A program made the translations under genes and the position numbers. The notes beneath the pieces are model-generated. The model saw only the letters and a program-made list of their open reading frames with translations. It was not told the origin of the DNA and ran no database searches. Shown in pieces: positions 38,512 through 46,745 of a stretch of DNA of 64,000 bases (positions within the stretch are counted from its first letter, which is position 1; the number at the start of each line of letters is the position of its first letter). The stretch is taken from the NCBI RefSeq assembly GCF_004340965.1, contig NZ_SLYA01000002.1, forward strand, positions 744,001 through 808,000, given 5' to 3'. The stretch is from Sphingomonas sp. PP-CE-1A-559 (GTDB taxonomy: Bacteria; Pseudomonadota; Alphaproteobacteria; Sphingomonadales; Sphingomonadaceae).

Positions 38512-38540
38512 TGCTCCACTCCCCGTCGGGTCAACATCGA

Positions 38541-38552
38541 TGACACCGGTTG
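38541..38552. promoter_or_regulatory. LacI-type operator, proximal to the TonB receptor
   Basis: TGACACCGGTTG, 30 bases upstream of the receptor ATG at 38511. It shares the first eleven bases TGACACCGGTT with three other sites in the island. The central CCGG with a CpG centre is as expected for a LacI-family dimer. Confidence 0.7.
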
Positions 38553-38691
38553 CGACGCGGCTGCTTGCCGCGTTGCCTCCGCCCTGATGATCTTGGGGAA
38601 CAAGACCCGTTACTTTCGAACGGGTGCATCTCATCCTCTCCCGAACGGCCAGTTGTTGCTGGTCCGCTCCCGGTTCCTGTCTATGCTTAGG

Positions 38692-38703
38692 TAACCGGTG
38701 TCA
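38692..38703. promoter_or_regulatory. LacI-type operator, distal to the TonB receptor
   Basis: TAACCGGTGTCA on the plus strand, the reverse complement of TGACACCGGTTA. It lies 181 bases upstream of the receptor ATG and about 150 bases from the proximal site, a spacing compatible with two-site repression by looping. Confidence 0.72.
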
Positions 38704-38747
38704 GGACAATGTCGCACGATCGTTTACGTGTCAATATGCGCCTGAGA

Positions 38748-40307
38748 TCAACTGCCCGGTTGGATGTACGGAACGCGCGCGAACAGCTCGCGCTGCCAGC
38801 GACGCGGATCGGCCTCGAGATGTGAATTCGCATCGAAGATCATCGTCGCGCGCGTGGTCCGGTCATAGCGCGGCCAAAGTGGAACGCCTGCATGGTGCGG
38901 ATCGCCGGTACGCGCGAACGCGACGAAACTGTCCTGCATCGCTTTGGATACGGAATGGGCATCCGCGCCGATACCGGTCTGGGATCCTGCAGCATCGAGA
39001 GTGCCGAACACCAACGGGATATCCATCGTGTGGAAGGCACCGCGACGCGGATCCGTGCGCGACGCGAAGTCGACCTGGTACACCCAGGCGGGTGAATCGC
39101 TCGTTGCACGTGCTTCGGCCTCGATCACCTGCCCGCGCCAGCTTCTTCCTGCGGTGGTGGCGTCGTAGAACACATCGAGCGGCGACCACGCTGGGTATCG
39201 CGCGCGGTATGCAGCGACGACCCATTCGGGCAGTATGTCGATCTTGAGTTCCGGCGCCATGCGGGCTGCCAGATTGGCCCAGTCGAGACCACTCACCTTA
39301 GCAGAATCCGGACCTATAAACCCGCGCGTCTCGTCATGCGTGTTGCCCAGGATCATTGGGATACCGTTGCCCAACGGGTTGGCATCGGGCCAGAACGGAT
39401 GTCGCGTCAGCCAGGTCATGTCGAGCACCGGCCCGAAATACACGCCGCCTTCCATCACCGGATCGGTCGTGTCGAGCGCCTCGACAAGCTTTGTCGCAGA
39501 TAGCGTCAACAACAGCGACAGATTGGTTTCCGTCACGCCGAGCTTCGCGAGATACGCTCGCGTCCGCGCTGTCGCGTTCAGCGGGCCGGATACCGTCACC
39601 TGCTGGCCGCTCATCGTTGCAGCCCGGTGAAACAGCCCGGCTGCGGCCGGCATCCCCATCATCGTCGCGATCTTCGCACCGCCGCCCGATTGTCCGAATA
39701 CCATGACCCGTGACGGATCGCCGCCGAACGCCGCGATATTGTCACGCACCCATTTGAGCGCGAGGATTAAGTCGAGCTGTCCCGCATTGCCGCTGTCCGG
39801 AAACCTTGGATCGAGCCGCGTGAGGTAGAGATAGCCGAACGCGTTGAGCCGGTGGTTGATCGTCACCACGACGCAGTCGCCGCGTGCCGCCAGCGCCTGC
39901 CCATCGTTCAACGGATCGGTGACGCTGCCGTTCGAATAGGCGCCCCCGTGGATATAGACCATGACCGGCTTGTTGGCGCGGGTGTCGGCCTCGGCGGTCC
40001 AGACGTTGAGGAACAGGCAGTCCTCCGACTGCGGGCCATAAGGTCCCGATTGCGGGGATACCGGTCCGAACTCCTGCGCGGGCCGGTGTTGTCCCGGCAT
40101 CGGCACTGGTAGCGGCGCCTGGAACCGCTCGGCACGACCGTAGCGTATTCCCCTGAATGCGCTGACCTGCCCTTCCGACGTGCCCACGAAATTTCCTGAT
40201 GGCGTTCGAACCTTGGGGGCCGTACTCGCCCTCGCGCGGCTCGCGAGGATCAGTGCGGCCCCGGCGCCTATCGTCGCCCTGCGCGTCCAGCCATCAGCGC
40301 CGGACAT
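38748..40307 (-). CDS. Secreted type-B carboxylesterase
   Basis: Alpha/beta-hydrolase of 519 residues with a Tat-like signal peptide (WTRRATIGAGAALILASRARA). The nucleophile is Ser207 in FGQSGGG, the oxyanion hole is YIHGGAYSNGS (118-128), and the acid and histidine are likely in NTHDETRGF and GAFHTMDIPLVFG. Type-B carboxylesterases hydrolyse a range of esters; in a pectin/uronate island it may remove acetyl, methyl or feruloyl groups from the polymer, but that is inference from context. Its start lies 14 bases inside the end of kdgK, so it belongs to the uxaC-kduI-kduD-kdgK operon. Confidence 0.88.
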   Translation of the reverse strand: MSGADGWTRRATIGAGAALILASRARASTAPKVRTPSGNFVGTSEGQVSAFRGIRYGRAERFQAPLPVPMPGQHRPAQEFGPVSPQSGPYGPQSEDCLFLNVWTAEADTRANKPVMVYIHGGAYSNGSVTDPLNDGQALAARGDCVVVTINHRLNAFGYLYLTRLDPRFPDSGNAGQLDLILALKWVRDNIAAFGGDPSRVMVFGQSGGGAKIATMMGMPAAAGLFHRAATMSGQQVTVSGPLNATARTRAYLAKLGVTETNLSLLLTLSATKLVEALDTTDPVMEGGVYFGPVLDMTWLTRHPFWPDANPLGNGIPMILGNTHDETRGFIGPDSAKVSGLDWANLAARMAPELKIDILPEWVVAAYRARYPAWSPLDVFYDATTAGRSWRGQVIEAEARATSDSPAWVYQVDFASRTDPRRGAFHTMDIPLVFGTLDAAGSQTGIGADAHSVSKAMQDSFVAFARTGDPHHAGVPLWPRYDRTTRATMIFDANSHLEADPRRWQRELFARVPYIQPGS

Positions 40308-41301
40308 CGAGGCCGCCGGCCAGATATGCGTCGATATCCGCCTGGCGGAACAGGCTCGCGTCCCCGGGCAACGAGTGTTTCAGCGCAGCGAGCGCCAAGC
40401 CGATGCGCGCGGTTTCGGCGATGTCCTTGCCGGATCGCAATCCGTGCAGGACGCCCGCTGCGAACGCGTCGCCGCCACCGATTCGATCGACAATACCGGC
40501 TAGCACGACCTCGTCGGTCTGGGCGTAAGCGTCGCGCGTGTCGATCCGCGCGGAAAGGCGGTGGAGATCGACATGTTCGACATGGCGCGCGGTCGACGCG
40601 ATCGTCTGCAAGCGGGGAAACGCGGCGAACGCGGCCTCCGTCGCTTCGCGTCGGCGATCCTCGGCCTCGCCGGAGAAGTCGCGATCGAGCAGCAGGGCGA
40701 TATCGCGGTGATTGCCGAACATCAGGTCGGCATGCTCGACGAGTTGTGTCAGGATCTCGCGCGGGTTAGAGTCCCATCGTTCCCAAAGCTTCCCGCGCCA
40801 ATTGCCGTCGAACGAGACCGCAATCCCGCGTTCCGTTGCCGCTCGGACGGCTGCCAGCGCCGCTTCAGCCGGGACCGGGCCGAGCGCCGGCGTGATGCCG
40901 GACAGATGCAGCCGATCGACGCCGCCGAGCAGCGAGGTCCAGTCCCAGGTTTCAGTAGGTGCCTCCGCGAACGACGACCAGGCCCGGTCGTAAATGACTT
41001 CGGTAGCGCGAAGACCTGCACCGGACGTCACGAAATACAGCCCCATCCGGTCGCCGCCGAGTGTGATCGTCGACGTGTCGACACCATGCCCGCGCAGCGT
41101 CGTGATTGCCGTGCGGCCGAGATCATTGTCGGGGACCATCGTCGCCATCCCGACGTCGTGGCCGAGCCGTGCAAGCTGCGTCACGACGTTCGCCTCGGCG
41201 CCTGCGACCCAGACGTCGAGTTTCGGCGTCTGCAACAGCAACTCGCGACCTGGCGGGGAAAGCCGCAACATGATCTCGCCGAACGCCAGGAATTTAGTCA
41301 T
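40294..41301 (-). CDS. kdgK: 2-keto-3-deoxygluconate kinase
   Basis: PfkB-family sugar kinase of 335 residues expected to phosphorylate 2-keto-3-deoxygluconate to KDPG, the point at which uronate breakdown joins the Entner-Doudoroff pathway. Seen: the N-terminal FGEIMLRLSPPG strand, the substrate-binding GAEANVVTQLARLG motif, and the C-terminal anion-hole DRIGGGDAFAAGVLHGL with the catalytic aspartate. The PfkB family covers several sugars; the assignment to KDG rests on family resemblance together with kduI and kduD next door. The KDPG aldolase gene is not in this window. Confidence 0.88.
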   Translation of the reverse strand: MTKFLAFGEIMLRLSPPGRELLLQTPKLDVWVAGAEANVVTQLARLGHDVGMATMVPDNDLGRTAITTLRGHGVDTSTITLGGDRMGLYFVTSGAGLRATEVIYDRAWSSFAEAPTETWDWTSLLGGVDRLHLSGITPALGPVPAEAALAAVRAATERGIAVSFDGNWRGKLWERWDSNPREILTQLVEHADLMFGNHRDIALLLDRDFSGEAEDRRREATEAAFAAFPRLQTIASTARHVEHVDLHRLSARIDTRDAYAQTDEVVLAGIVDRIGGGDAFAAGVLHGLRSGKDIAETARIGLALAALKHSLPGDASLFRQADIDAYLAGGLDVRR

Positions 41302-41446
41302 ATCACCCCTTCATCGAATCCTCCCAGTGCGTGGAGGAGGGCCACTGCTTGGTCGTGGTAGAGCGGGCGTGGCACGACGGATACGCTAACGGAAGCCCCT
41401 TCCCATCAGCTTGAGACAGGCCCTTACCCCCGTGTTGGGACGAACG

Positions 41447-42217
41447 TCACCGAGCGAGCCAGCCGCCATCGACGGCAAGGATGTGGCCTTGCACGTATTT
41501 GGCTGCCGCCGACGACAGGAACACCGCCGCACCGCCGAGATCGCTCGCGTCACCCCATTTGCCTGCCGGGATGCGGTCGAGGATCGAGCGGTTGCGGGTC
41601 TCGTCCGCCTGTAGCGCGGCGGTGTTGTTCGTCGCGATGTATCCCGGTGCGATCGCGTTGACGTTGATGCCCTTGGCCGCCCACTCGTTCGCCAGCAGCT
41701 TGGTGAGGCCGCCGATGCCCGACTTCGACGCGGTGTAGCTCGGCACGCGAATGCCGCCCTGGAACGTCAGCATCGAGGCAATGTTGACGATCTTGCCCGA
41801 GCCTTGCGCGATCATGTGGCGGCCGGCGGCCTGGCACAGGAAGAACACGGACTTGAGGTTGGTGTCGATCACCGCGTCCCAGTCCGCTTCGGTGAAGTCG
41901 ACCGCGTCGGCGCGGCGGATGATGCCGGCGTTGTTGATCAGGATGTCGAGCCCGCCGAGCTTGGCCACCGTCTCGTCGACGACGCGCTGCACCGGTTCGA
42001 TCGTCGACAAGTCGGCAGACACGATCTCCGCGTTCCGCCCGAGAGCGCGAATCCGCGCGACGGTATCTTCGGCAGGCGTGCGCCCGACGCAAGCGACGTC
42101 CGCGCCGGCGGTCGCGAGCGCAACAGCGATCGCCTGGCCGATGCCGGTGTTCGCGCCGGTGACGATGGCGACCTTGCCGGTCAGGTCGAAGGGGCCAGAT
42201 ACGGAAGGAGTGGTCAT
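41447..42217 (-). CDS. kduD: 2-dehydro-3-deoxy-D-gluconate 5-dehydrogenase (SDR)
   Basis: Classical short-chain dehydrogenase of 256 residues. The NAD(P)-binding motif TGANTGIGQA is at 20-29, NNAG follows near residue 93, and the catalytic residues are Ser in NIASMLTFQGG and Tyr/Lys in YTASK. The sequence INVNAIAPGYIATNNT is typical of KduD, which reduces 5-keto-4-deoxyuronate-derived diketoacid to 2-keto-3-deoxygluconate. The ATG at 42217 is preceded by GGAGGAG; an in-frame extension upstream runs antisense to kduI sequence features and is rejected. It lies between kduI and kdgK in the operon. Confidence 0.92.
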   Translation of the reverse strand: MTTPSVSGPFDLTGKVAIVTGANTGIGQAIAVALATAGADVACVGRTPAEDTVARIRALGRNAEIVSADLSTIEPVQRVVDETVAKLGGLDILINNAGIIRRADAVDFTEADWDAVIDTNLKSVFFLCQAAGRHMIAQGSGKIVNIASMLTFQGGIRVPSYTASKSGIGGLTKLLANEWAAKGINVNAIAPGYIATNNTAALQADETRNRSILDRIPAGKWGDASDLGGAAVFLSSAAAKYVQGHILAVDGGWLAR

Positions 42218-42228
42218 GCTCGTCTCCT

Positions 42229-42338
42229 CCCCTCCCGTATGCGGGAGGGGCCGGGGGTGGGCTCGCGCTTTCCTCAAGCGGATCGATGGTGGTGAGCGGG
42301 CGCCCACCCCCCTGCCCCCTCCCGCAAGCGGGAAGGGG
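42229..42338. repeat. REP-like inverted repeat between kduI and kduD
   Basis: Arms 42229-42262 and 42302-42338 are imperfect reverse complements. Each arm holds its own palindrome (CCTCCCGTATGCGGGAGG and CCCTCCCGCAAGCGGG) next to a GGGGGTGGGC or GCCCACCCCC outer block. The layout matches that of the element at 1168-1307 though the bases differ. It interrupts the kdu operon and lies immediately upstream of the kduD ribosome site. Confidence 0.78.
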
Positions 42339-42348
42339 AAAGGCAGAC

Positions 42349-43191
42349 TCAAGCCAGCTGGCAGATATCCAGGACGTTCATGTCGGTATAATCCTGGTTC
42401 TCGCCAGCCATCGCCCAGATGAACGCGTACGCCTTGGTGCCCGAACCCATGTGGATCGACCAGGGCGGGCTGATGACCGCTTCCTCGTTCGCCATGACGA
42501 TGTGGCGGGTCGCCTCGCCCTCGCCCATGTAGTGGAACACGCGGTCCTTCTCGAGATCGTCGAGTTCGAAGTAGAAATAGATCTCGCTGCGACGCTCGTG
42601 GATATGCGGCGGCATCGTGTTCCACACCGAGCCGGGCTTCAGGACGGTCAGGCCCATCACCAGCTGCGCACTGTCGCAGATGCCGGGGATGACCATCTGG
42701 TAGATCGTCCGCTCGTTCGAGTCCTCGAGGCTGCCGCGCTCCAGCGTGGTCGCATCGCCGACCGAGATCACGCGCGTGGTGAACGCCTTGTGCGCCGGGC
42801 ACGACGCCAGATAGAAGCGCGCGCCGTCGCCCGAGAACTGCACGTCCTTGGCGCCCATCGTCACGTACAGGCAGTCCTTGTTGCCGAGCGTGAAGGTCTC
42901 GCCGTCGACCGTGACGGTGCCGCTGACCTTGCCGACGTTGACGACCGCCAGCTCGCGGCGTTCGAGGAACGGATGACCCGCCGCCGATGCCGGCTCGGCC
43001 TGGTCAGGCAGCTTCACGGACCCGCTCGCAACGGCAACGCCGCCGATCACGAAACGCTCGGCATGCGTGTAGTTGAGCACGCATTCGCCGTCGCGGAACA
43101 GGTCCTGGATCAGGTAGCGGTCGCGCAGTTCGCCGTTGGAGACGCACTCCATCATGTCGGGATGCGTGGCGTAGTAGGTGCGGTCGTACAT
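42349..43191 (-). CDS. kduI: 5-keto-4-deoxyuronate isomerase
   Basis: Cupin-fold enzyme of 280 residues that isomerises 4-deoxy-L-threo-5-hexosulose uronate, the product of unsaturated galacturonides, before KduD. The metal-binding cupin residues are seen in [18 protein letters not shown] and in the later [11 protein letters not shown]. Full-length and closely family-like ([17 protein letters not shown] near the N-terminus). Starts 12 bases after the uxaC stop, so the two are an operon. Its presence argues that the organism consumes lyase-derived unsaturated uronides. Confidence 0.95.
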   Translation of the reverse strand: MYDRTYYATHPDMMECVSNGELRDRYLIQDLFRDGECVLNYTHAERFVIGGVAVASGSVKLPDQAEPASAAGHPFLERRELAVVNVGKVSGTVTVDGETFTLGNKDCLYVTMGAKDVQFSGDGARFYLASCPAHKAFTTRVISVGDATTLERGSLEDSNERTIYQMVIPGICDSAQLVMGLTVLKPGSVWNTMPPHIHERRSEIYFYFELDDLEKDRVFHYMGEGEATRHIVMANEEAVISPPWSIHMGSGTKAYAFIWAMAGENQDYTDMNVLDICQLA

Positions 43192-43203
43192 AATAAGCTC
43201 CGG

Positions 43204-44646
43204 TCAGGCCGCCTGAGCAGCGAAATGGGGTTCGTCGATACGGTAAGCACGGCGGACGAGGCCGCTCGTCAACTCGTGGGCAAGGTCAGCCGCTTCCCAG
43301 TCGGCAAGCCGGTGTTCCGCCACCAACCGCGCCAGGAACCTGCAGTCGATCCGCCGTGCGACGTCGTGTCGCGCCGGGATCGAAAGGAACGCCCGCGTGT
43401 CGTCGTTGAAGCCGACGGTGTTGTAGAATCCGGCGGTCTCGGTCGTCATCTCGCGGAACCGACGCATCCCCTCGGGACTGTCGTGGAACCACCAGGACGG
43501 GCCCAGCTTCAGGCACGGATAATGCCCGGCGAGCGGCGCCAATTCGCGCGCATAGGAACTCTCGTCGAGCGTGAAAAGAATGATCGACAGCTGCGTGCTG
43601 GTCCCGAACCGGTCGAGCAACGGCTTCAGCGCGTGCACGTAATCGGTCCGCGTCGGGATATCCGCCCCCTTGTCGCGGCCATGGCTCGCGAACAGCCCCG
43701 CATTGTGGTTGCGCGACGAGCCGGGATGGATCTGCATCACCATGTCGTCCTCGACAGACATCGCTGCCATCTCGGTAAGCATCTGCGCGCGGAAGAGTTC
43801 GGCGTCCGCCGGTGTCCAGTCCCCGCGCGTCACCTTGGCGAACAGCGCCTCGGCCTCGACGCTGGAAAGATTGGCGGTCGCCGCGGTCGGATGCCCATGG
43901 TCGGTCGCGGTCGCCCCCGACGCGCGGAAGTCGGCGCGGCGCTTGCGATGCGCGGCGAGATAGCCCTTCCAGTCATACACATCCTCGCCGGTCAGCTCCG
44001 CAAAGCGGGCCATCGCCGGCTTGAACGCCTCATGCTCGACGTCGATGACGCCGTCAGGGCGATAGGTCGTGACCACGCGTCCGTTCCAACCGGACTGGCG
44101 GATGCGCTTGTGCGCGGCGAGGTCATCATGCGCCCCCTCGGTGGTCGCGAGGAACTCAATCCCGAACCGGTCGAACAGTACGCGCGGGCGAAACGCGTCG
44201 GACGCCAGCTTCTCGCCGATAAGATCGAAATACCGGTCCGCGGTCGATGCTTGGAGCGCCACGTCGATCCCGAACACGTCGGCGAACACATGGTCGAGCC
44301 ACAGCCGCGACGGCGTTCCCCGGAACAGCGTGTAATGCTCGGCGAACAGCTTCCACGCCGCCCGCGGATCGGTCGCGGGGGTGCCGTTCAGCCGCGGGAT
44401 CGCCAGCGCATCGAGGTCGACGCCCTGACTGTAGAGCATCCGGTAGAGATAGTGATCGGGTGCGAGCAGCAGCGAAGTCGCGTCGGTCCAGTTGGCGTTG
44501 TCCGCGAACCAGGTCGGATCGGTATGCCCATGCGGGCTGACGATCGGCAACGCCGTCACCTCGGCATACAACGCCCGCGCGATCGCACGCGTCGCCGGTT
44601 CCGCCGGGAAAAGGCGGTCCGGATGCAGTTCCAGAGCCCTTGCCAT
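43204..44646 (-). CDS. uxaC: Uronate isomerase
   Basis: Amidohydrolase-superfamily isomerase of 480 residues converting D-galacturonate to tagaturonate or D-glucuronate to fructuronate. Seen: the metal-binding SPHGHTDPTWFADN near residue 35, the MQIHPGSSRNHN loop in the middle and PSWWFHDSPEGMRRFRE near the C-terminus. ATG 44646 is chosen because AAGGAGG lies seven bases upstream; the 25-residue upstream extension lacks this. First structural gene of the minus-strand operon, 87 bases after the LacI gene, with an operator copy at 44690-44701 between them. The downstream enzymes UxaA and UxaB are not in this window. Confidence 0.95.
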   Translation of the reverse strand: MARALELHPDRLFPAEPATRAIARALYAEVTALPIVSPHGHTDPTWFADNANWTDATSLLLAPDHYLYRMLYSQGVDLDALAIPRLNGTPATDPRAAWKLFAEHYTLFRGTPSRLWLDHVFADVFGIDVALQASTADRYFDLIGEKLASDAFRPRVLFDRFGIEFLATTEGAHDDLAAHKRIRQSGWNGRVVTTYRPDGVIDVEHEAFKPAMARFAELTGEDVYDWKGYLAAHRKRRADFRASGATATDHGHPTAATANLSSVEAEALFAKVTRGDWTPADAELFRAQMLTEMAAMSVEDDMVMQIHPGSSRNHNAGLFASHGRDKGADIPTRTDYVHALKPLLDRFGTSTQLSIILFTLDESSYARELAPLAGHYPCLKLGPSWWFHDSPEGMRRFREMTTETAGFYNTVGFNDDTRAFLSIPARHDVARRIDCRFLARLVAEHRLADWEAADLAHELTSGLVRRAYRIDEPHFAAQAA

Positions 44647-44689
44647 CGTCCATCCTCCTTGCCGCTTGACGCGATCGTCGGCCGATTGG

Positions 44690-44701
44690 TAACCGGTGTC
44701 A
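44690..44701. promoter_or_regulatory. LacI-type operator upstream of uxaC
   Basis: TAACCGGTGTCA on the plus strand, reverse complement TGACACCGGTTA, lying 44-55 bases upstream of the uxaC start in the 87-base gap after the LacI gene. It is extended by ACC on the same side as the distal receptor site (TGACACCGGTTACC in both), the longest match between two of the four copies. Confidence 0.75.
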
Positions 44702-44733
44702 GGAGCATGCGCAACCGCCATTCAACTATCGTC

Positions 44734-45771
44734 TCAAGCCTCGACGTCAGCGGGAGGGGAAACCGACGCGCGCCGAATCAGCGTCGAGAGGAACAGCGAA
44801 GGTTCCTCGACCAGATCGCTGCCATCGTCGGCTCCGGCGATCAACTTCAGCGCAGCGGAGCGTGCCATTGACGCGATCGGCCACCGCACCGTCGTCAGCG
44901 GCGGCCAGACATGCGCGGCGATCGGCGTGTCGTCGAACCCGATGATCGACAGGTCGCGCGGAATATCGAGCCCGCGTTGCCGCGCCGCATGGATGATCCC
45001 CGCCGCCATTTCATCGTTCGACGAGAAGATCGCGGTGGGTCGCGGCATGACGTCGAGCAACCGCTCCGCCGCCACCAGTCCCGACTCGAACGTGTAGTTA
45101 CCGTCCGCGATCATGCTGCGAGGCAAGGCGATCCCGGCCGCAGCTAGCGCGTCCTCGAACCCCAATCGTCGCTCACGGGCCGACCGGAATCCGTGCGGCC
45201 CGGCGACTAGGCCTATCCGCCGATGCCCCTGCTCGATCAGATACTCGGTCGCTGTTCGCACCGCCTCACGATCGTTCGATGCGACCATGTGGTCGGTATC
45301 GTCGATCACCGCAGAGCCCATCCGGACGTACCGACAGCCGATCGATTCGCAGAGTTTCGCGACGGAATCATTCTCGCTGACCGGTGGCATCAACAGCACC
45401 CCGAACAGGCGCTGCCGTTCGAGAAAATGCCGAAGATCGTCGAGCATCGTTGCCGACCCACGATCGAGCGGGCGGACGACCATCTCGAATTCGGTCCCGT
45501 GCAACGCCTCCAGCATGCCCTGCTGCACGTTGAGCACGGTCTGCGCATTCGGGTTGTCGTGAACCAGGCCGATCAGGAAGTTCCGCCGCAGCGCTAGCGC
45601 CCGCGCCTGCGGATTGGGAATATAACCGAGCTCGGCGATGACATCCTCGACCCGCTTGCGCGTATCGTCGTTGAGGAGCGGCGACCGGTTGATGACGCGG
45701 CTCACGGTTTTCTTGGACACGGCCGCGATCCGCGCCACGTCGTTGATCGTTGGCTGACCGGTTTTCTGCAT
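44734..45771 (-). CDS. LacI-family regulator of the uronate island
   Basis: Transcription factor of 345 residues with an N-terminal helix-turn-helix (PTINDVARIAAVSKKTVSRVIN, of which TINDVARIAAVSKKTVSRV is the core), the hinge helix NPQARALAL and a periplasmic-binding-like effector domain with NDEMAAGII and IIGFDDTPIAAHVWPPLTTV. Located between the divergent transcription units and flanked by identical palindromic sites, it is the natural candidate for the TGACACCGGTT-binding repressor. By family analogy the inducer would be a uronate or 2-keto-3-deoxygluconate; this is not shown by sequence. Probably autoregulated, since one site is between it and the hydratase gene. Confidence 0.9.
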   Translation of the reverse strand: MQKTGQPTINDVARIAAVSKKTVSRVINRSPLLNDDTRKRVEDVIAELGYIPNPQARALALRRNFLIGLVHDNPNAQTVLNVQQGMLEALHGTEFEMVVRPLDRGSATMLDDLRHFLERQRLFGVLLMPPVSENDSVAKLCESIGCRYVRMGSAVIDDTDHMVASNDREAVRTATEYLIEQGHRRIGLVAGPHGFRSARERRLGFEDALAAAGIALPRSMIADGNYTFESGLVAAERLLDVMPRPTAIFSSNDEMAAGIIHAARQRGLDIPRDLSIIGFDDTPIAAHVWPPLTTVRWPIASMARSAALKLIAGADDGSDLVEEPSLFLSTLIRRASVSPPADVEA

Positions 45772-45861
45772 CGCGTGGGCATAGCTCGGTGATCGCGAGC
45801 CGACTAGTCACGCCCCACATTGAACGTCCATGACACGAGGACCCGCCAACGCGCTTGTCAA

Positions 45862-45873
45862 TGACACCGGTTT
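45862..45873. promoter_or_regulatory. LacI-type operator in the lacI/hydratase divergent region
   Basis: TGACACCGGTTT followed by CCC, within the 155-base region between the LacI gene start (45771) and the hydratase start (45927). It could control both directions. Fourth copy of the island's operator core. Confidence 0.75.
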
Positions 45874-45926
45874 CCCATACGCTCCGAGAAACGCAGATCA
45901 CTGCGAATACATAGGAGGGGTTCTTG

Positions 45927-46721
45927 GTGGTACAGCCGGACACGACCGAGAATATCAGCCGCATTGCCCGGACGTTCGTCGAGGCACGCCGCGTCGGGAC
46001 TTCCCTTGCGGAATTCCCGGGAAATGTTCCGACGACACTTGCCGAGGGGTACGCGGTACAGGACGAGGCGTTGCGCCTTGTCGAAGGTTTCATCGCCGGA
46101 TGGAAAGTCGGCCGGATCAATCCGCCGCTCGACGGCGTCGACCGCCTGACCGGGCCGATCTTCGCGGACGAAGTCGCGTCGGCCGGGGTGGAACCGGTCG
46201 CGATGCCGGTCTTTGCGCAAGGTTTTGCTGCCGCCGAGGCTGAATTCCTGTTGCGGATCGGTACGGCGCCCGATCCCGCCAAGCTGCGCTATACGGTGGA
46301 CGAGGCACGCGCGATGATCGACGCGGTGCATGTCGGAATTGAGATTGCCAGTTCGCCCTTCCCGGGCATCAACGCACTTGGTCCGACTGTCACGGTGTCC
46401 GATTTCGGCAACAATAATGGGCTAGTCGTGGGCGCGGATGCGGAAGGATGGCGCGAGGGTGACATCAATGACTGGCCCGTCGAACTGTGGATCAACGATG
46501 CCTTGATCGGGGCCGCTACGAGTGCGACGATGCTCGATGGACCGTTCGGCGCGGTACGCTATCTGCTCGAACACATGGCCGCACGCGGGATCGCGTTGTC
46601 GCCGGGACAATGGGTCTCGACCGGCGCGGTCACCGGCGTCCATCCGGTCGCGATCGGCGACCGGGTCGAGGCGCGCTTCGACGGACGGTTCGCCGTCCGC
46701 TGCACCATCAAGGCCCGCTAG
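45927..46721 (+). CDS. Fumarylacetoacetase-superfamily 2-keto-4-pentenoate hydratase-like protein
   Basis: Enzyme of 264 residues of the FAH superfamily, closest in feel to MhpD/2-oxopent-4-enoate hydratases. Metal-binding acidic residues are likely in AAEAEFLLRIG near residue 98, and the GLVVGADAEGW block near 170 is typical. The GTG at 45927 is eight bases after AGGAGG; a TTG one codon earlier is the alternative. It is the first gene of the plus-strand half of the island and lies next to a uronate transporter, so a keto-deoxy acid substrate of uronate breakdown is more likely than an aromatic ring-cleavage product, but this is inferred from context only. Confidence 0.8.
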   Translation: MVQPDTTENISRIARTFVEARRVGTSLAEFPGNVPTTLAEGYAVQDEALRLVEGFIAGWKVGRINPPLDGVDRLTGPIFADEVASAGVEPVAMPVFAQGFAAAEAEFLLRIGTAPDPAKLRYTVDEARAMIDAVHVGIEIASSPFPGINALGPTVTVSDFGNNNGLVVGADAEGWREGDINDWPVELWINDALIGAATSATMLDGPFGAVRYLLEHMAARGIALSPGQWVSTGAVTGVHPVAIGDRVEARFDGRFAVRCTIKAR

Positions 46722-46745
46722 AGGCTTCGTTTAGGAGAGAGGCCA

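Noticed and set aside
42286..44871. An 861-codon open frame on the plus strand opposite uxaC, kduI and kduD
   Set aside because: It runs antisense to three confidently recognised genes, is rich in Arg, Gln and His as GC-rich antisense frames are, and has no family resemblance.
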